Made by a program: the position numbers and the translations under genes. Positions 42,931 to 53,142 of a stretch of DNA of 64,000 nt are shown in pieces. The DNA lies in assembly GCF_963082655.1 (NCBI RefSeq), contig NC_081555.1, positions 153,850,301 through 153,914,300 on the forward strand. The letters are read 5' to 3'. The notes under the pieces are model-generated. The model saw only the letters and a list, made by a program, of their open reading frames with translations. It made no database searches and had not been told where the DNA came from. The stretch is from Stomoxys calcitrans (Eukaryota; Arthropoda; Insecta; Diptera; Muscidae). Within the stretch, counting starts at the first letter, position 1. The number at the start of each line of letters is the position of its first letter.

Positions 42931-44570
42931 CAGCGGTCAAAAAAAGTATTCATCATTAGCAAAATTGATAATAAATTCACTTATTTTGGGTAATTGAAGA
43001 AAATTTAAAGTAAAAAAATAATGCAGTTTTATGCAATAGTTTATTTTTCGTAATATGTTTTAAAATAAATTTAAAAAATAAATTTAATTAGCGCAAAAAA
43101 TGCAATTTTATATAATAACACCAAAAACAGAACAAAAAAAGTATTCATCATTGATGTGCTATCATCAAAGTCAAGTTCAAATATTATTTGGGAATCCCCC
43201 TTTTCTGTTTTATTTAGTAAAGGAGGCTTTGCCCTTGACAGCAAATATTTAATTTCATTGAAAATATAGTTTTGGTCAAAATGGGTCGTAAGCAAAACGA
43301 GGTTTCTGATGAGGTAAAAGTTTTGATAATAAAACACCACAGGAATGGTTTAACTCAAAAAACTATCAGTGAAATATTAAATAGACCACGATCTACTATA
43401 CAATCCATCATCAGAAAGTGGACAGAAACGAAAACTGTTGACAATTAACCAAGATCTGGTCGACCAAAAGCACTTTCAGTTGGAGATGTGCGTTGGCTAG
43501 TGCGGCAAGTTCAGAAAACTCCGAAGACAAATGCGACCATTCTTCGTAAAAACACTATGGAATATTTAGGGAAGGAAGTTACTACACAAACAATTCGAAA
43601 TACACTCAAAAGGCATAGTTACAGAGGAAGAACTGCACGCAAGAAGCCCTTTATAAATAAAATAAACCGAGTGAAAAGGCTAAACTTCGCAAAAATGTAT
43701 GTAAAACAGCCCGAATCATTTTGGAAAACAGTCATTTTTGCAGACGAGAGCAAGTTTAATCTTTTTGGGTGCGATGGAAAGGTCATAGTGTACAGAAAAC
43801 CAAATACAGAGCTTGAAGAACGAAACACAGTTGCTACTGTAAAACATGGTGGAGGTGGTTTAATGGTTTGGGGGTGTATGGCGGCTTCAGGAGCGGGAAA
43901 TCTTGAAATTATTAATGGAGTAATGGATCATAAGTATTACATTGACATTTTAAAGAGGAATTTAAAAGATAGTGCTGTAAAACTTGGGCTTGGTAATAAC
44001 TTTCAATATTATCAAGATAATGACCCCAAACATTCTGCTTTAAATACCAAGATGTGGATGCTGTATAACTGCCCCAAAGTCATTAAAACTCCTCCTCAAA
44101 GTCCCGACTTGAACCCAATTGAACATCTTTGGGAACATCTCGAACGCAAATTGAGAACGCGCAATTTTTCGAGCAAGAGTCAAATGCGACAGGTGATAAT
44201 GGAGGAATGGGCTAATATAGACCAAAATATAACCGCTAAATTAGTCCAATCGATGTCAAACCGTTTAAAAGAAGTTATAAGACGCGGTGGTCGAATAACA
44301 AAGTATTAATTTTTTTAAATTATGTTATTTATTTTTTTGTTTTTTTGCAATGATGAATACTTTTTTTGTTTAATTTTTTGTGTTCAGCTGTAAAATGGCC
44401 CTTTTTGTTCCAATAAATACTATTTTTTTCTTTAAAAACAATGAAATTGTGTACATATATATCACACAAGCACTACTGCATCATTAGTTTAATATGTTTT
44501 TATTCCAATTGTCTTTTGTAGACTTATTAAAAAAAAAACATTGAATGATGAATACTTTTTTTGACCGCTG
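42931..44570 (+). mobile_element. Tc1-type transposon with IR/DR ends
   Basis: Ends CAGCGGTCAAAAAAAGTATT and its inverse (44551-44570), flanked by TA (42929-42930, 44571-44572). A 19-nt AAAAAAAGTATTCATCATT site occurs at both outer ends (42939-42957, 44544-44562) and again internally at 43134-43152 and 44349-44367. The spacing is 195 bp on each side, the IR/DR arrangement of some Tc1 elements. It is the longest and best-preserved transposon here (1640 bp). Confidence 0.95.
43281..44309 (+). pseudogene. Tc1-like transposase, one internal stop
   Basis: 342 codons from ATG at 43281 to TAA at 44307, the normal size for Tc1 transposases. The only lesion I see is TAA at codon 56 (43446-43448), between TVDN and PRSGRPK. 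Residues 1-55 form the first helix-turn-helix (KTISEILNRPRSTIQ), followed by SGRPK (GRPR-like) and a basic RTARKK stretch. Catalytic triad: Asp155 in FADESKF, Asp246 in QDNDPKHSA, and Glu281 in SPDLNPIEHLW, with 34 residues between the last two (DD34E). A single substitution separates it from an open frame, so it is probably young. GTG at 43488 would open a 273-codon frame, but that protein would lack the first DNA-binding domain. Confidence 0.92.
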
Positions 44571-44672
44571 TATGTCAAATATTGGCCATATTTCTGTATA
44601 TTAATTTATTTTTCTCCAGGGTAACAATACTTTAATACTATCTACGATTATTTTCATTCAACAGATACTTAC

Positions 44673-44705
44673 CATAAGCTTCAAATCATCGACAATTGGA
44701 TGGAT
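44673..44705 (-). CDS. Candidate 33-nt micro-exon of a host gene
   Basis: On the minus strand a strong pyrimidine tract ending CTTCTTCTCTTTTTACAG (acceptor at 44706-44708) is followed by 33 nt and then a donor GTAAGTATC (44672-44664). Only one frame is open, reading IHPIVDDLKLM, and the length keeps phase. The surrounding DNA is not part of any repeat family here. I do not recognise the protein. Splice-like matches occur by chance in 64 kb, so this is a candidate, but it is the best-bracketed one in the window. Confidence 0.4.
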
Positions 44706-45365
44706 CTGTAAAAAGAGAAGAAGGAAGAGAAAAAAGTTTTAGCATCCACAAAGCAACAATTCTCTGGTGATGATAGCAACAATGTAAGCAAACGAATTCA
44801 TCAACAAGAAATTATCATCATAATTTAGTGGCATTATGGACGCAATCATCCAAAAGCGCAAAAAACGGGAAGAAGAATTATGGCTCAAAGGAAATAGCCT
44901 TTAGCCATAGAAAATAATATCCTTAGAAATGTCTGTGGAAGCTAAGCAAACGAACAGAAGCCAAATATCTTTTCGAGAAAGACCCAACAAAACATAAGAA
45001 ATAAAACAGCAAAGAAATAAATCTCATTTGTTGCAAAAGACACACAATGTCGGCGACAAAAGTAACAAACCAACGACAATGGCTATACCAGCAATTTCCA
45101 CTAAAAGCCAACAAGGATGAACAAGACAAACAGGACAAAGATAAACACCACCACCATGTATGTAGGAAAATGTGCATTGTGTTTGATGGAAATTGCCGCC
45201 TTTGTATTACCATACCACATATATTTGCGCTGATTTAAGGCATAGGTTTGCCCTGTCGCAAAAGTTGGTGTGCAGACTTATTGGTGATAAGGACTCCAAG
45301 TCATGGGTGGTGTTTCTTAGTTAGAGTTCTGGCTAGAGGTGAAAAGAATTATTCTTATATATAAA
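44706..45365. other. Low-copy-looking stretch, intron-like
   Basis: A-rich with GAAGAAGG and CAACAA tracts, no repeat-family match and no convincing frame. If the micro-exon is real, this is its upstream intron. Confidence 0.45.
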
Positions 45366-46830
45366 ATAAGGTAACCCGGGCCCGCACCGCTGCGCCTTCC
45401 TTTACTTTATATGGAACAAAACTTTCCTTGGAATATTTATTTTGGACAATTAAAGAGCTTTCTACTTCCAAATACCTTTATTTGAGCCCCATATTGCGAT
45501 GGTCAGTAAAAAATTGCTGTTTGTGGGGTATTTTGGGAAAGGGGTAGACCCCCAGAAAATTGGTCCCGAAAGTGGTTATCAATGCCTTTTATTTAAGGTC
45601 CACATTGACATGGTCGGTAAACATGGCCGATTTAAAGGTGTTTTGGGGATTGGGGTGGTCCCCCGGAAAATATATCAGCTACGTGCTCTATTTTCATATA
45701 ACTATTGGGTTGCCCAAAAAGTAATTGCGGATTTTTCATATAGTCGGCGTTAACAAATTTTTTTACAGCTTGTGACTCTCTAATTGCATTCTTTCTTCTG
45801 TCAGTTATCAGCTGTTACTTTTAGCTTGCTTTAGAAAAAAAGTGTAAAAAAAGTATATTTGATTAAAGTCCATTCTAAGTTTTATTAAAAATGCATTTAC
45901 CTTCTTTTAAAAAATCCGCAACTACTTTTTGGGCAACCCAATATATATCATTTATTTGAACCCCATATTGCCATTGCCCCAAGAATTAGACATCAAATTC
46001 GTTTACTAATGTCATTTAAACTCCTTATTGCAAAAGTCAGCAAATATGTCCGGTTTGGGGTATAGGCCCAAAAAACTATAAATATTTAGTTCCACTCTCT
46101 TTAAGACCCAAATTGTCTTGGTGAGCAAAAAAGTCCTATTTGGGGTAGTTATGGTGGTGGAACGTTCCCTAGATAGTTGGTCCCTAATGTTGATATCAGA
46201 TACATGGTCTACTCCCAAATACCTTTAATTTGAGCCCCATATTTCCATAGTCGACAAACATGATCGGCTTGGGGGTGTTTTGGGGGATGGGAGGCCACAA
46301 AGCGAGTTGGCCTTGAAAATATATATCGGATTCGTTTTCTACTCTAAAAACCCTCTTATTTGAGCCTCAATTGCAATAGTCAGCAAATAATTCCTATTAG
46401 AGTGGTGTTGTGGGGTTGGGATGGCCCCCATAGACACTTTTCCCGAATATTGATATCAGATTCGTGCTTTTATCCCAAAGACCTTACATTTGAGCCCCAT
46501 ATTGCTATGATCGTAAATTTGTCCCTTGGGTGGTGTTGTGGGTTTGGGGTGGCCCCATAGACACTTTTCCCGAATATTGATATCAGATTCGTGCATTACT
46601 CCCAAAGACCTTTCATTTGAGCCCCATATTGCTGTGGTCGTAAATTTGTCCCCTTGGGGGATGTTTTTGGGGAGTGGCTGCCCCCCAAACACTTGGTCCC
46701 ATATATGGATATCAGATTCCAATTCTACACTTAAATACCTTTATTTAAGACCCATATTCCTATGGTCAGTAAATAAGTCCTGTTTGGTGAAATTTTGTGT
46801 GCTCTCATATAGCACCCTAAAATTAAAAAT
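45366..46830 (-). repeat. R-D copy, reverse, with MITE
   Basis: Begins with the R-D terminus in reverse (ACCCGGGCCCGCACCGCTGC at about 45376-45395) and continues with units such as TTTGAGCCCCATATTGC and GGGGTGTTTTGGGGGATGGG. At about 46490-46640 two consecutive units are almost identical (TTTTCCCGAATATTGATATC twice). The orientation flips at about 46830. Confidence 0.75.
45705..45941 (+). mobile_element. mariner-derived MITE in R-D
   Basis: 237 bp; TIRs TTGGGTTGCCCAAAAAG and CTTTTTGGGCAACCCAA; TA at 45703-45704 and 45942-45943; the same internal deletion junction as the other MITEs. Confidence 0.9.
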
Positions 46831-48054
46831 TTGGTATCCAAATTTCGGATGGGGTACCTAAGGGGGCCGCCCCACCCTAAAACCTACCAAATATATATAC
46901 AGACCAATCACGACAATATGGGACTCAAATGAAAGGTATTTGGGAGAAGATTACGAATATAGTCAGGAAGTAGGAAAAGGCTTTGTAAATAATTTATTGA
47001 TAGCGGAAGAGGGCGGACCACCCAAAATCAAAAGTGGACCGATAAGGACAATATGGGTATCAAATGAAAAGTATGCGGGAGTAGATAACATGTTGAAGTA
47101 TAGGGGGTCACCCCATCTCCACAAAAACACCCAAAATAGGCACATTAGCCAATCACAGATATATGGGACTCGGTTTATTTTTTCCGCATAGCCTGAAACA
47201 CGGCAGAACCGATTTTCTCGAAATTTTTGCATATTGTGTAGGTGCGTCTGGAAGGAAACATAGGCTATATAATTTTTGGATATCGGGAGGGGCGGACCCT
47301 CCCCCTTACCTCAAAAGTACTACCCAAAAATAAAAATGGACCGATCGGGACCATATAGGTATTAAATGAAAGATATTGGAGAGTAGAATACGAATATGGT
47401 ATTAAAATTTGAGTCTAAGTACCCAGCAAATTTAGAGTCAAGTATTTTGGGGTACGCCCTAAAGCACCCCCTAAACTAAACTTCATTTCCATTGGGAATA
47501 AAGAACGAATTTCATATCTATTTTCAGTGCAAAGAGCCGGTGGCCTTCCCAGCCCCAAAGCACTCTCCAAACAGTTTATATTTACCGGCCACGGCAATAT
47601 GGGGCTCAAATTTAAGGGATTTAGGAAGTGCAGCACGAATTTGATATTCATATTTGAGTCGAAATGTCGGAAGCGCCATCCACCCCTAATGAGAACATTA
47701 CTCTAAGGAAGAACATTACCACCAGGAACCGGGATGAGTGCTTTCGATCCAAGTTTAAACTCAAATATAAGGGACCTTTTTTATAGCCGAGTCCGAACGG
47801 CGTCCCGCAGCGCGTCACCTCTTTGGGGAAAATTTTTCAAATGACCATGCATGGCATTGTACCTCGCAAATAACGCCAACATTAAGAAGCGATAAACTTC
47901 GCTTTGTTCGATGTTCTCGCTAGGATTCGAACGTGTTCAGCTTCATAGACTACAATGGCATGAATTCGGTATCCGCATTCAGGGCGAAGTGTCCCCACCC
48001 TAAAAAGATATTAGAGAGTTAAAGAAGGTGCAGCGAAGCGGGCCCGGTTCGGCT
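46831..48054 (+). repeat. R-D copy, forward, with SINE
   Basis: Starts about TTTCGGATGGGGTACC, has units GGGACTCAAATGAAAGGTAT, an internal 5'-end-like segment (ATTTTCTCGAAATTTTTGC, about 47211) and the GCGAAGCGGGCCCGGTTCGG terminus, then CTAG at 48051-48054. With the copy at 45366-46830 it forms a head-to-head pair with the GC-rich ends outward. Confidence 0.75.
47728..47957 (-). repeat. SINE-1 copy shared with the R-D at 2466-5033
   Basis: TTTATAGCCGAGTCCGAACG, CATGGCATTGTACCTCGC and GCTAGGATTCGAACG (B box better kept than in the other copy). Both sides match the flanks of the SINE at 4690-4925: AATGAGAACATTAC on the left and ATGAATTCGGTATCCGCATT on the right. Confidence 0.75.
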
Positions 48055-48624
48055 AGTTATTGTATATAATATAAGATTTTTTTCCTGTAGATGGAAGTGA
48101 CGGTGCTAACGTGTTCCTTGTCCAGCAACAGTGGTTATGAGGTAAAAAGATTTGGGGACTCAGTTCATGCAATTTGGAACTTATATCCTACCAAACAGAA
48201 GGCAAGATTACCAACTCTGTCGTAGTTAGTAGGGGTCTACCCTTTACTCTAATTTCCCGTTGCATCAATGTAGAAATGTAGTATCGGCGCTCGAGAGCAA
48301 ACCGTTGCTGGTCCTGGTCTCAATGTACCTACCATAAGGTAAAGACAACTCTCCGACAAATAGGTCTGAGCCTTTGGCAGATGTTGCGAAACCAAGGTAC
48401 GACTCTACATTTGGTGAATGGCGAGAAGCCATTTTTTGAACACATTTTGCCCACAAACTTGGTAATCTGCAACTGGGCGAATATCCCAAGGAAAGAGAAT
48501 CCCAAAGTATTTTGGACTCAAGTGTCTGGGAAGCCGCCCTGCACCCAAAGGAACCCCAATCGAACATATAGGCCAATACGAGATTTTAATGAAAAGGATA
48601 TGGGGGCGGGTTTGTAAATTTGTA
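48055..48624. other. Unassigned; weak exon-like segment 48091-48141
   Basis: TTTTTTTCCTGTAG precedes a 51-nt open segment (MEVTVLTCSLSSNSGYE) followed by GTAAAAAG. The rest has no recognised content; the 103-codon minus-strand frame (48265-48576) has no known motif. It could be retroelement-derived. Confidence 0.2.
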
Positions 48625-49065
48625 TGCCCAGTTTAGACTCAAAAACGTCAAAATCGATTTTCTTGCAATTTCACAGATTGTGTTGGTTTGGATGGAAGGT
48701 GTAAGAGACCTTTTATTTTTTTTTTTTTGATATCGGAAAGGGGCGAACCCACACCATAACCCTAAAATAGAAGTGGACCTATAGGTACAATATAGAACTC
48801 AAATGAAGGGTATTTGAGAGAGGAGAATGAATTTGACAGTAAAAATTGGATCCAAGTACCTAGGTAGTCGCCCTGACCACAAAAGCCCTCAAATAGGCAT
48901 ATTGGACGATCATGACAATATGGGACTCAAGTGAAAGTTATTCAGGAGTAGATTACGAATACGGTCTGGAAGGAGCAATGAGCTATATATTGTAATTTGC
49001 TGATATCGGAAGAAGGGCGGACCCTCCCCCTTAAGAACCGCCGAAAAACAAAATTGGAGCGATCG
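48625..49065 (+). repeat. R-D fragment
   Basis: CAGTTTAGACTCAAAAACG, CGATTTTCTTGCAATTTCAC, GGAAAGGGGCGAACCC and GGGCGGACCCTCCCCC: the 5' part of R-D, truncated where an MM-A end begins. Confidence 0.7.
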
Positions 49066-49430
49066 AGATATCGGATATAAAATAAAGCATTTATGGGCTT
49101 TAGAGTCTGTGTTATCACTTCGGTCTATAAAGCAGCTATATCCAAATACGGCCCGATTTGGCCCGTTCAAGAACTTAACCAGAGTGGATCAAAAAGACGT
49201 AGTTATGTCAAATTTCAACTCAATATCTCAATTTTTGAAGGCTGTAGAGTGATTACAACAGACGGACGGAAAGACGGACAGACACACGGACATCGTTAAA
49301 TCGTCTTAGAATTTTACAACGATCCGAAATATATATACTTTGTAGGGTCGGAAATTTATTTTTCGATGTGTTGCAAACGGAATGACTATATGAATACACC
49401 CCCTATCCTAGGGTGGTGGGTATAAAAATC
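49066..49430 (-). repeat. MM-A 5' end
   Basis: AGCAGCTATATCCAAATACG, AAGAACTTAACCAGAGTGG, GACGGACGGAAAGACGGACA (RGAC run, about 49262), TATATATACTTTGTAGGG, TTTTTCGATGTGTTGCAAAC and CATCCTAGGGTGGTGGG... It has only the core end and part of one unit. Confidence 0.75.
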
Positions 49431-50557
49431 ACCCATTACCAATTTTTAAAGTTTCTTTACCAACTCGATTTCATTAAATAAAGTTGCATGTGTGATTTGC
49501 CAGAAGGCTTTCTTTATGGCCTACAATGGTTTTTTAAATGTGCTACAAATTATTTCCTCTAAAGGCATTCCTTCATTCTCCAATAGTAATCATAATATGC
49601 CCTTCAAACTAATAATTCCTCAATTAAATAATGAATTCAAGCGAAAACCATAAAATTAGAAGCTGTTAAACTATGCAACTATGATTTAAGAGCAGAGCAT
49701 AATTGGTTTCTGATTGCCTTTAAGTTGTAATAAAATTACAACCATATTTTAAAAGTGTTGTCTGTTTTCTTATTACGCCGTATGGTATTTCCGAATAGTG
49801 AAATGTTTCCGCACCATACACTCACTATAAGCCATCTTTAACGAATATGAGCCTTATGCATATATATTCCCAAATTAAAGTTCATAGAATGCTCTTCCTT
49901 GAGGAATTTTCCTGGTCCTATAAGTTAGTTTATGTATTTTAATAAGGCACTACTCAAAAGAATCAAATCCTCTCAAGTGTACTTGCAGATACTTATCAGC
50001 ATGTTTGGCATCTTTACATCTCTTTAGACAAGTTCGTGTGGTATCGTAATACTGCCGTACAATAAGGGCTTGCTGGTAAGTTTTGATTAAATCAAATACC
50101 AGGCAGCTTGATTTTCATTCACTCATTGGTTTCATTTGGGTATGGGGAAAATTTTGTTTGCATATCATGGAAGTTTTGCCGAAACCGAATTGGGAGCAAG
50201 AAAAGAAGCCGACAGCCAAAAATAACACCATGGAACAAATAATACATTGAAAATTCTAGAAGTAAAAACGCAATGATAACGGGCAAATAAAATCACTCGC
50301 TGTTCCAAAATTTGTCTAAATTCAATGAAAAACTTTGCCTTGATATCGGTCTATAAGTCTGATATATTAACAACTAACCGATTTGTAGCATAGATAATCA
50401 CATTGAAAAATATATTTTCTTAGGTGATTCCAACTTGTGTAAGGCAGGGACGTAGCCAGGATTTTATTATGGAGGGGAACCACCCCACATTTTTTCAAAA
50501 TCGAAAATTTTCAAAATTCCTATAACTGTGAAATTGGTAAAGATACCTCAATTTTGT
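49431..50557. other. Low-copy-looking stretch, intron-like
   Basis: AT-rich with no repeat-family match. It holds the exon candidate at 50028-50075 and ends where MM-A begins. No other coding signal. Confidence 0.5.
50028..50075 (+). CDS. Candidate 48-nt exon, weak
   Basis: CATCTTTACATCTCTTTAG (AG at 50026-50027) precedes 48 nt, then GTAAGTTTTG (50076). One frame is open, reading TSSCGIVILPYNKGLL, and length is a multiple of three. It is on the opposite strand from the 44673 candidate, so both cannot belong to one gene. Chance occurrence is quite possible. Confidence 0.2.
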
Positions 50558-51765
50558 TTTTATACCCACCACCGAAGGGCGGGGGTATACTCATTTTGTC
50601 ATTCCGTTTTGGACCCTATAAAGTATATATATTCTTGATCAGCGTAAAATCTAAGACGACCTAGACATGTCCGTCCGTCTGTGTGTTGAAATCACGCTAC
50701 AGTCTTTAAAAATAACGATATTGAGCTGAAACTTTGCACAGATTCTTTCTTTGTCCATAAGCAGGTTAAGTTCGAAGATGGGCTATATCGGACTATATCT
50801 TGATATAGAACGATCCGCCGATTTAGGGTCTTAGGCCAATAAAAGCCACATTTATCATCCGAAATTTTGAACAGTGAGTTGTGTTAGGCTCTTCGACATC
50901 TTTCGTGAATTTGGGCCAGATCGGTCCAGATTTGCATATAGCAGCCATATAGACCGATCCTCCGAATCAGGGTTTTAGACCCATAAAAGCCACATTTGTG
51001 AACCGATTTTGCTGAAACTTGGGACAGTGAGTTAAGTTAAGGCTTTTGACATACGTATGCAATATGGCACAGATCGGTCCAGATTTGGATATAGCTGTCA
51101 TATAGGCCGATCTCTCGGTTTTAGGTTTTGGGACCATAAAAGGCGAATTTATTGTCCGATGTTACCGAAATTTGGTACAGTTAGTTGTGTTAGGCCCCTT
51201 GACTTCCTTGTTTAATTTGGCCCAGATAGGTCCAGATATGGATATAGCTGCCATATAAACCGATGCTCCGATTTAGGGTCTTAGGCCCCTAAAAGCCAGA
51301 TTTATTATCCGATTTTGCTGAAATTTGGGACAGTGAGTTGTGTTATGCCCTTTGACATCCTTCGTCAGTTTGGCCCAGATCGGTTCAGATTTGGATATAG
51401 CTGCCATATAGACCGATCCTCCGATTAAGGGTCTTAGGCTCATAAAAGCCACATTTATAATCCGATTTTGCCGAAATTTGGGACAGTGAGTAAAGTTAAG
51501 CCCCTTGACAAACTTATGCAATATGGCACAGGTCGGTCCAGATTTGGATATAGCTGCCATATATACCGATATCTCGGTTTTAGGTTTTGGGGCCATAAAA
51601 GGCGCATTTATTGTTCCATGTCGCTAAAATTTAAAACAGTGAGTTATGTTAGGCCCTTCGACGTCCTTATTTAATTTGGCTCAGATCGGTCCATATTTGA
51701 AAATAGATGCCATATAGACCGATCTCTCGTTTTAAGGGTTTTGGGCCCATAAAAGGCGCATTTAA
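50558..51765 (+). repeat. MM-A 5' part of an A/B chimera
   Basis: TATACCCACCACCGAAGGGC, CATTCCGTTTTGGACCC, TATATATTCTTGATCAGC, GTCCGTCCGTCTGTGTG and GACTTCACGCTAC-like core, then seven 153-bp units (GCTG at 51094 and 51247). The last unit breaks at GGCGCATTTAACATG, where MM-B units begin. Confidence 0.85.
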
Positions 51766-52212
51766 CATGTAGTGTTTTGCACATAGTGTTTTGGTATCAC
51801 TGCCAACATCTATGCGAAGTATGGTTCAAATCGGTTCATACCCTGATATAGCTGCCCTATAAACCGATCTTGGATCTTGAGTTCTTGAGCCTCTAGAGAG
51901 CGCAATTCTCATCCGATTTGGCACAAATTTTGTACAACGGCTTCTCCCATGGCCTTCAACATACTTGTGCAATATGGTCTGAATCGATCTATAGCTTGAC
52001 ACAGCTCCCATATAAACCGATCTCCCGATTTTGCTTCTTGAGCCCTGAATCGTACTATAACTTGATATAGCTCCTTCTCCTCCTCCGTCCATATTCATTA
52101 TTCCTTGTTTGCCTAAAAAAAAAAATACCGCGCATAGAACTCGACAAAAGCGATCCATGGTGGAGGGTATATAAGATTCCACCCAGCCGAACTTGGCACA
52201 CACTTATTTGTT
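51766..52212 (+). repeat. MM-B 3' part of the chimera
   Basis: Units with TTGAGTTCTTGAGCCTCTAG and CCCGATTTTGCTTCTTGAGC, then CATGGTGGAGGGTATATAAG, a decayed hairpin TTCCACCCAGCCGAAC and CACTTATTTGT. Same orientation as the preceding MM-A, so the pair forms one element with an A-type 5' end and a B-type 3' end. Confidence 0.8.
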
Positions 52213-52905
52213 TTGTATTTAGTTTCTGTTGTATAGTGTATGGCCTTAGTGTTTATTTAGCCTTCATCAAAAATATGGAAATATGAATAACCATAATAAG
52301 GAAGGAAGCCATATCGAAACCAAAATGTGCCTTCATGTGTTCAAGATTGCAACATATTTTGATTTGCTTACAGATGCCAGTTAAGAAGATAACATTTTAG
52401 GGATGAGTGGGTTTTCAGCTTGAAATTTCATTCAAAATTACACCAAATAATTATGGTGAGGGGAATGAATATCTGGGAACAACCATAGATTGCATTCACT
52501 TGGAAACCACATCAAGAAAAATTCCTTAAACTTTTGTTGATAGATATGTAGGCAAAGGAAATTTGAAGGCTCATGTCATTACTTAAAATTAGTTACTCGT
52601 TAAAGTCTTTAATCGCTTTTTGAATGCAAAATAAATAAAATTTATTATCTTTTTAAAAAAATTTTTAAAAACAATTTTTGGTTTCTTAACAAAACAATAG
52701 CACCTTTATGATTATGAGCAAAGGCCTTACAGTCCCAGCAACATTTTCGTAGGAAACTCTTAATCGAGCAAAATGATAACAATGCAATAATGGCAAATAA
52801 TAAATGTAGCAGAAACAGCAGATGCTCCCCATGACACCCATGTAAACGCCTTTGAGTACACGAAGATACACTCGCGTAGATTTAAATAGGAACATTCCCA
52901 AACAG
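52213..52905. other. Low-copy-looking stretch, no gene seen
   Basis: An acceptor-like TTTTGATTTGCTTACAG (about 52358-52374) has no good donor. Long A/T runs near 52650. Confidence 0.45.
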
Positions 52906-53142
52906 TTTTGTACCCATCATCATAGGATGGAATTTACTAATCTACTTATTGTAACTTCTCAAAATGTAGGACAGGCGATCCTTAACAATTTTTATGTATT
53001 TGTGATCATCTAGACTTGACCATCTTCGAAAGCTTCACATAATGCGTGACAAGTATGGTCTGAATAGCTCAATAACCAGATAGAGCTCCCATATAAACTA
53101 ATCGCTCGATTTTATTTCTTAAGCCCCAAATAAATAAATTTG
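52906..53142 (+). repeat. MM-B 5' fragment, degenerate
   Basis: TTTTGTACCCATCATCATAGG, TTGTAACTTCTCAAAATG and TGTGATCATCTAGACTTGAC, then part of a unit ending TTATTTCTTAAGCCCCAAAT. Confidence 0.6.

Noticed and set aside
43488..44309. 273-codon transposase frame as an intact separate gene
   Set aside because: It opens at a GTG in frame with an upstream ATG at 43281; the real unit is a 342-codon transposase with one internal stop.
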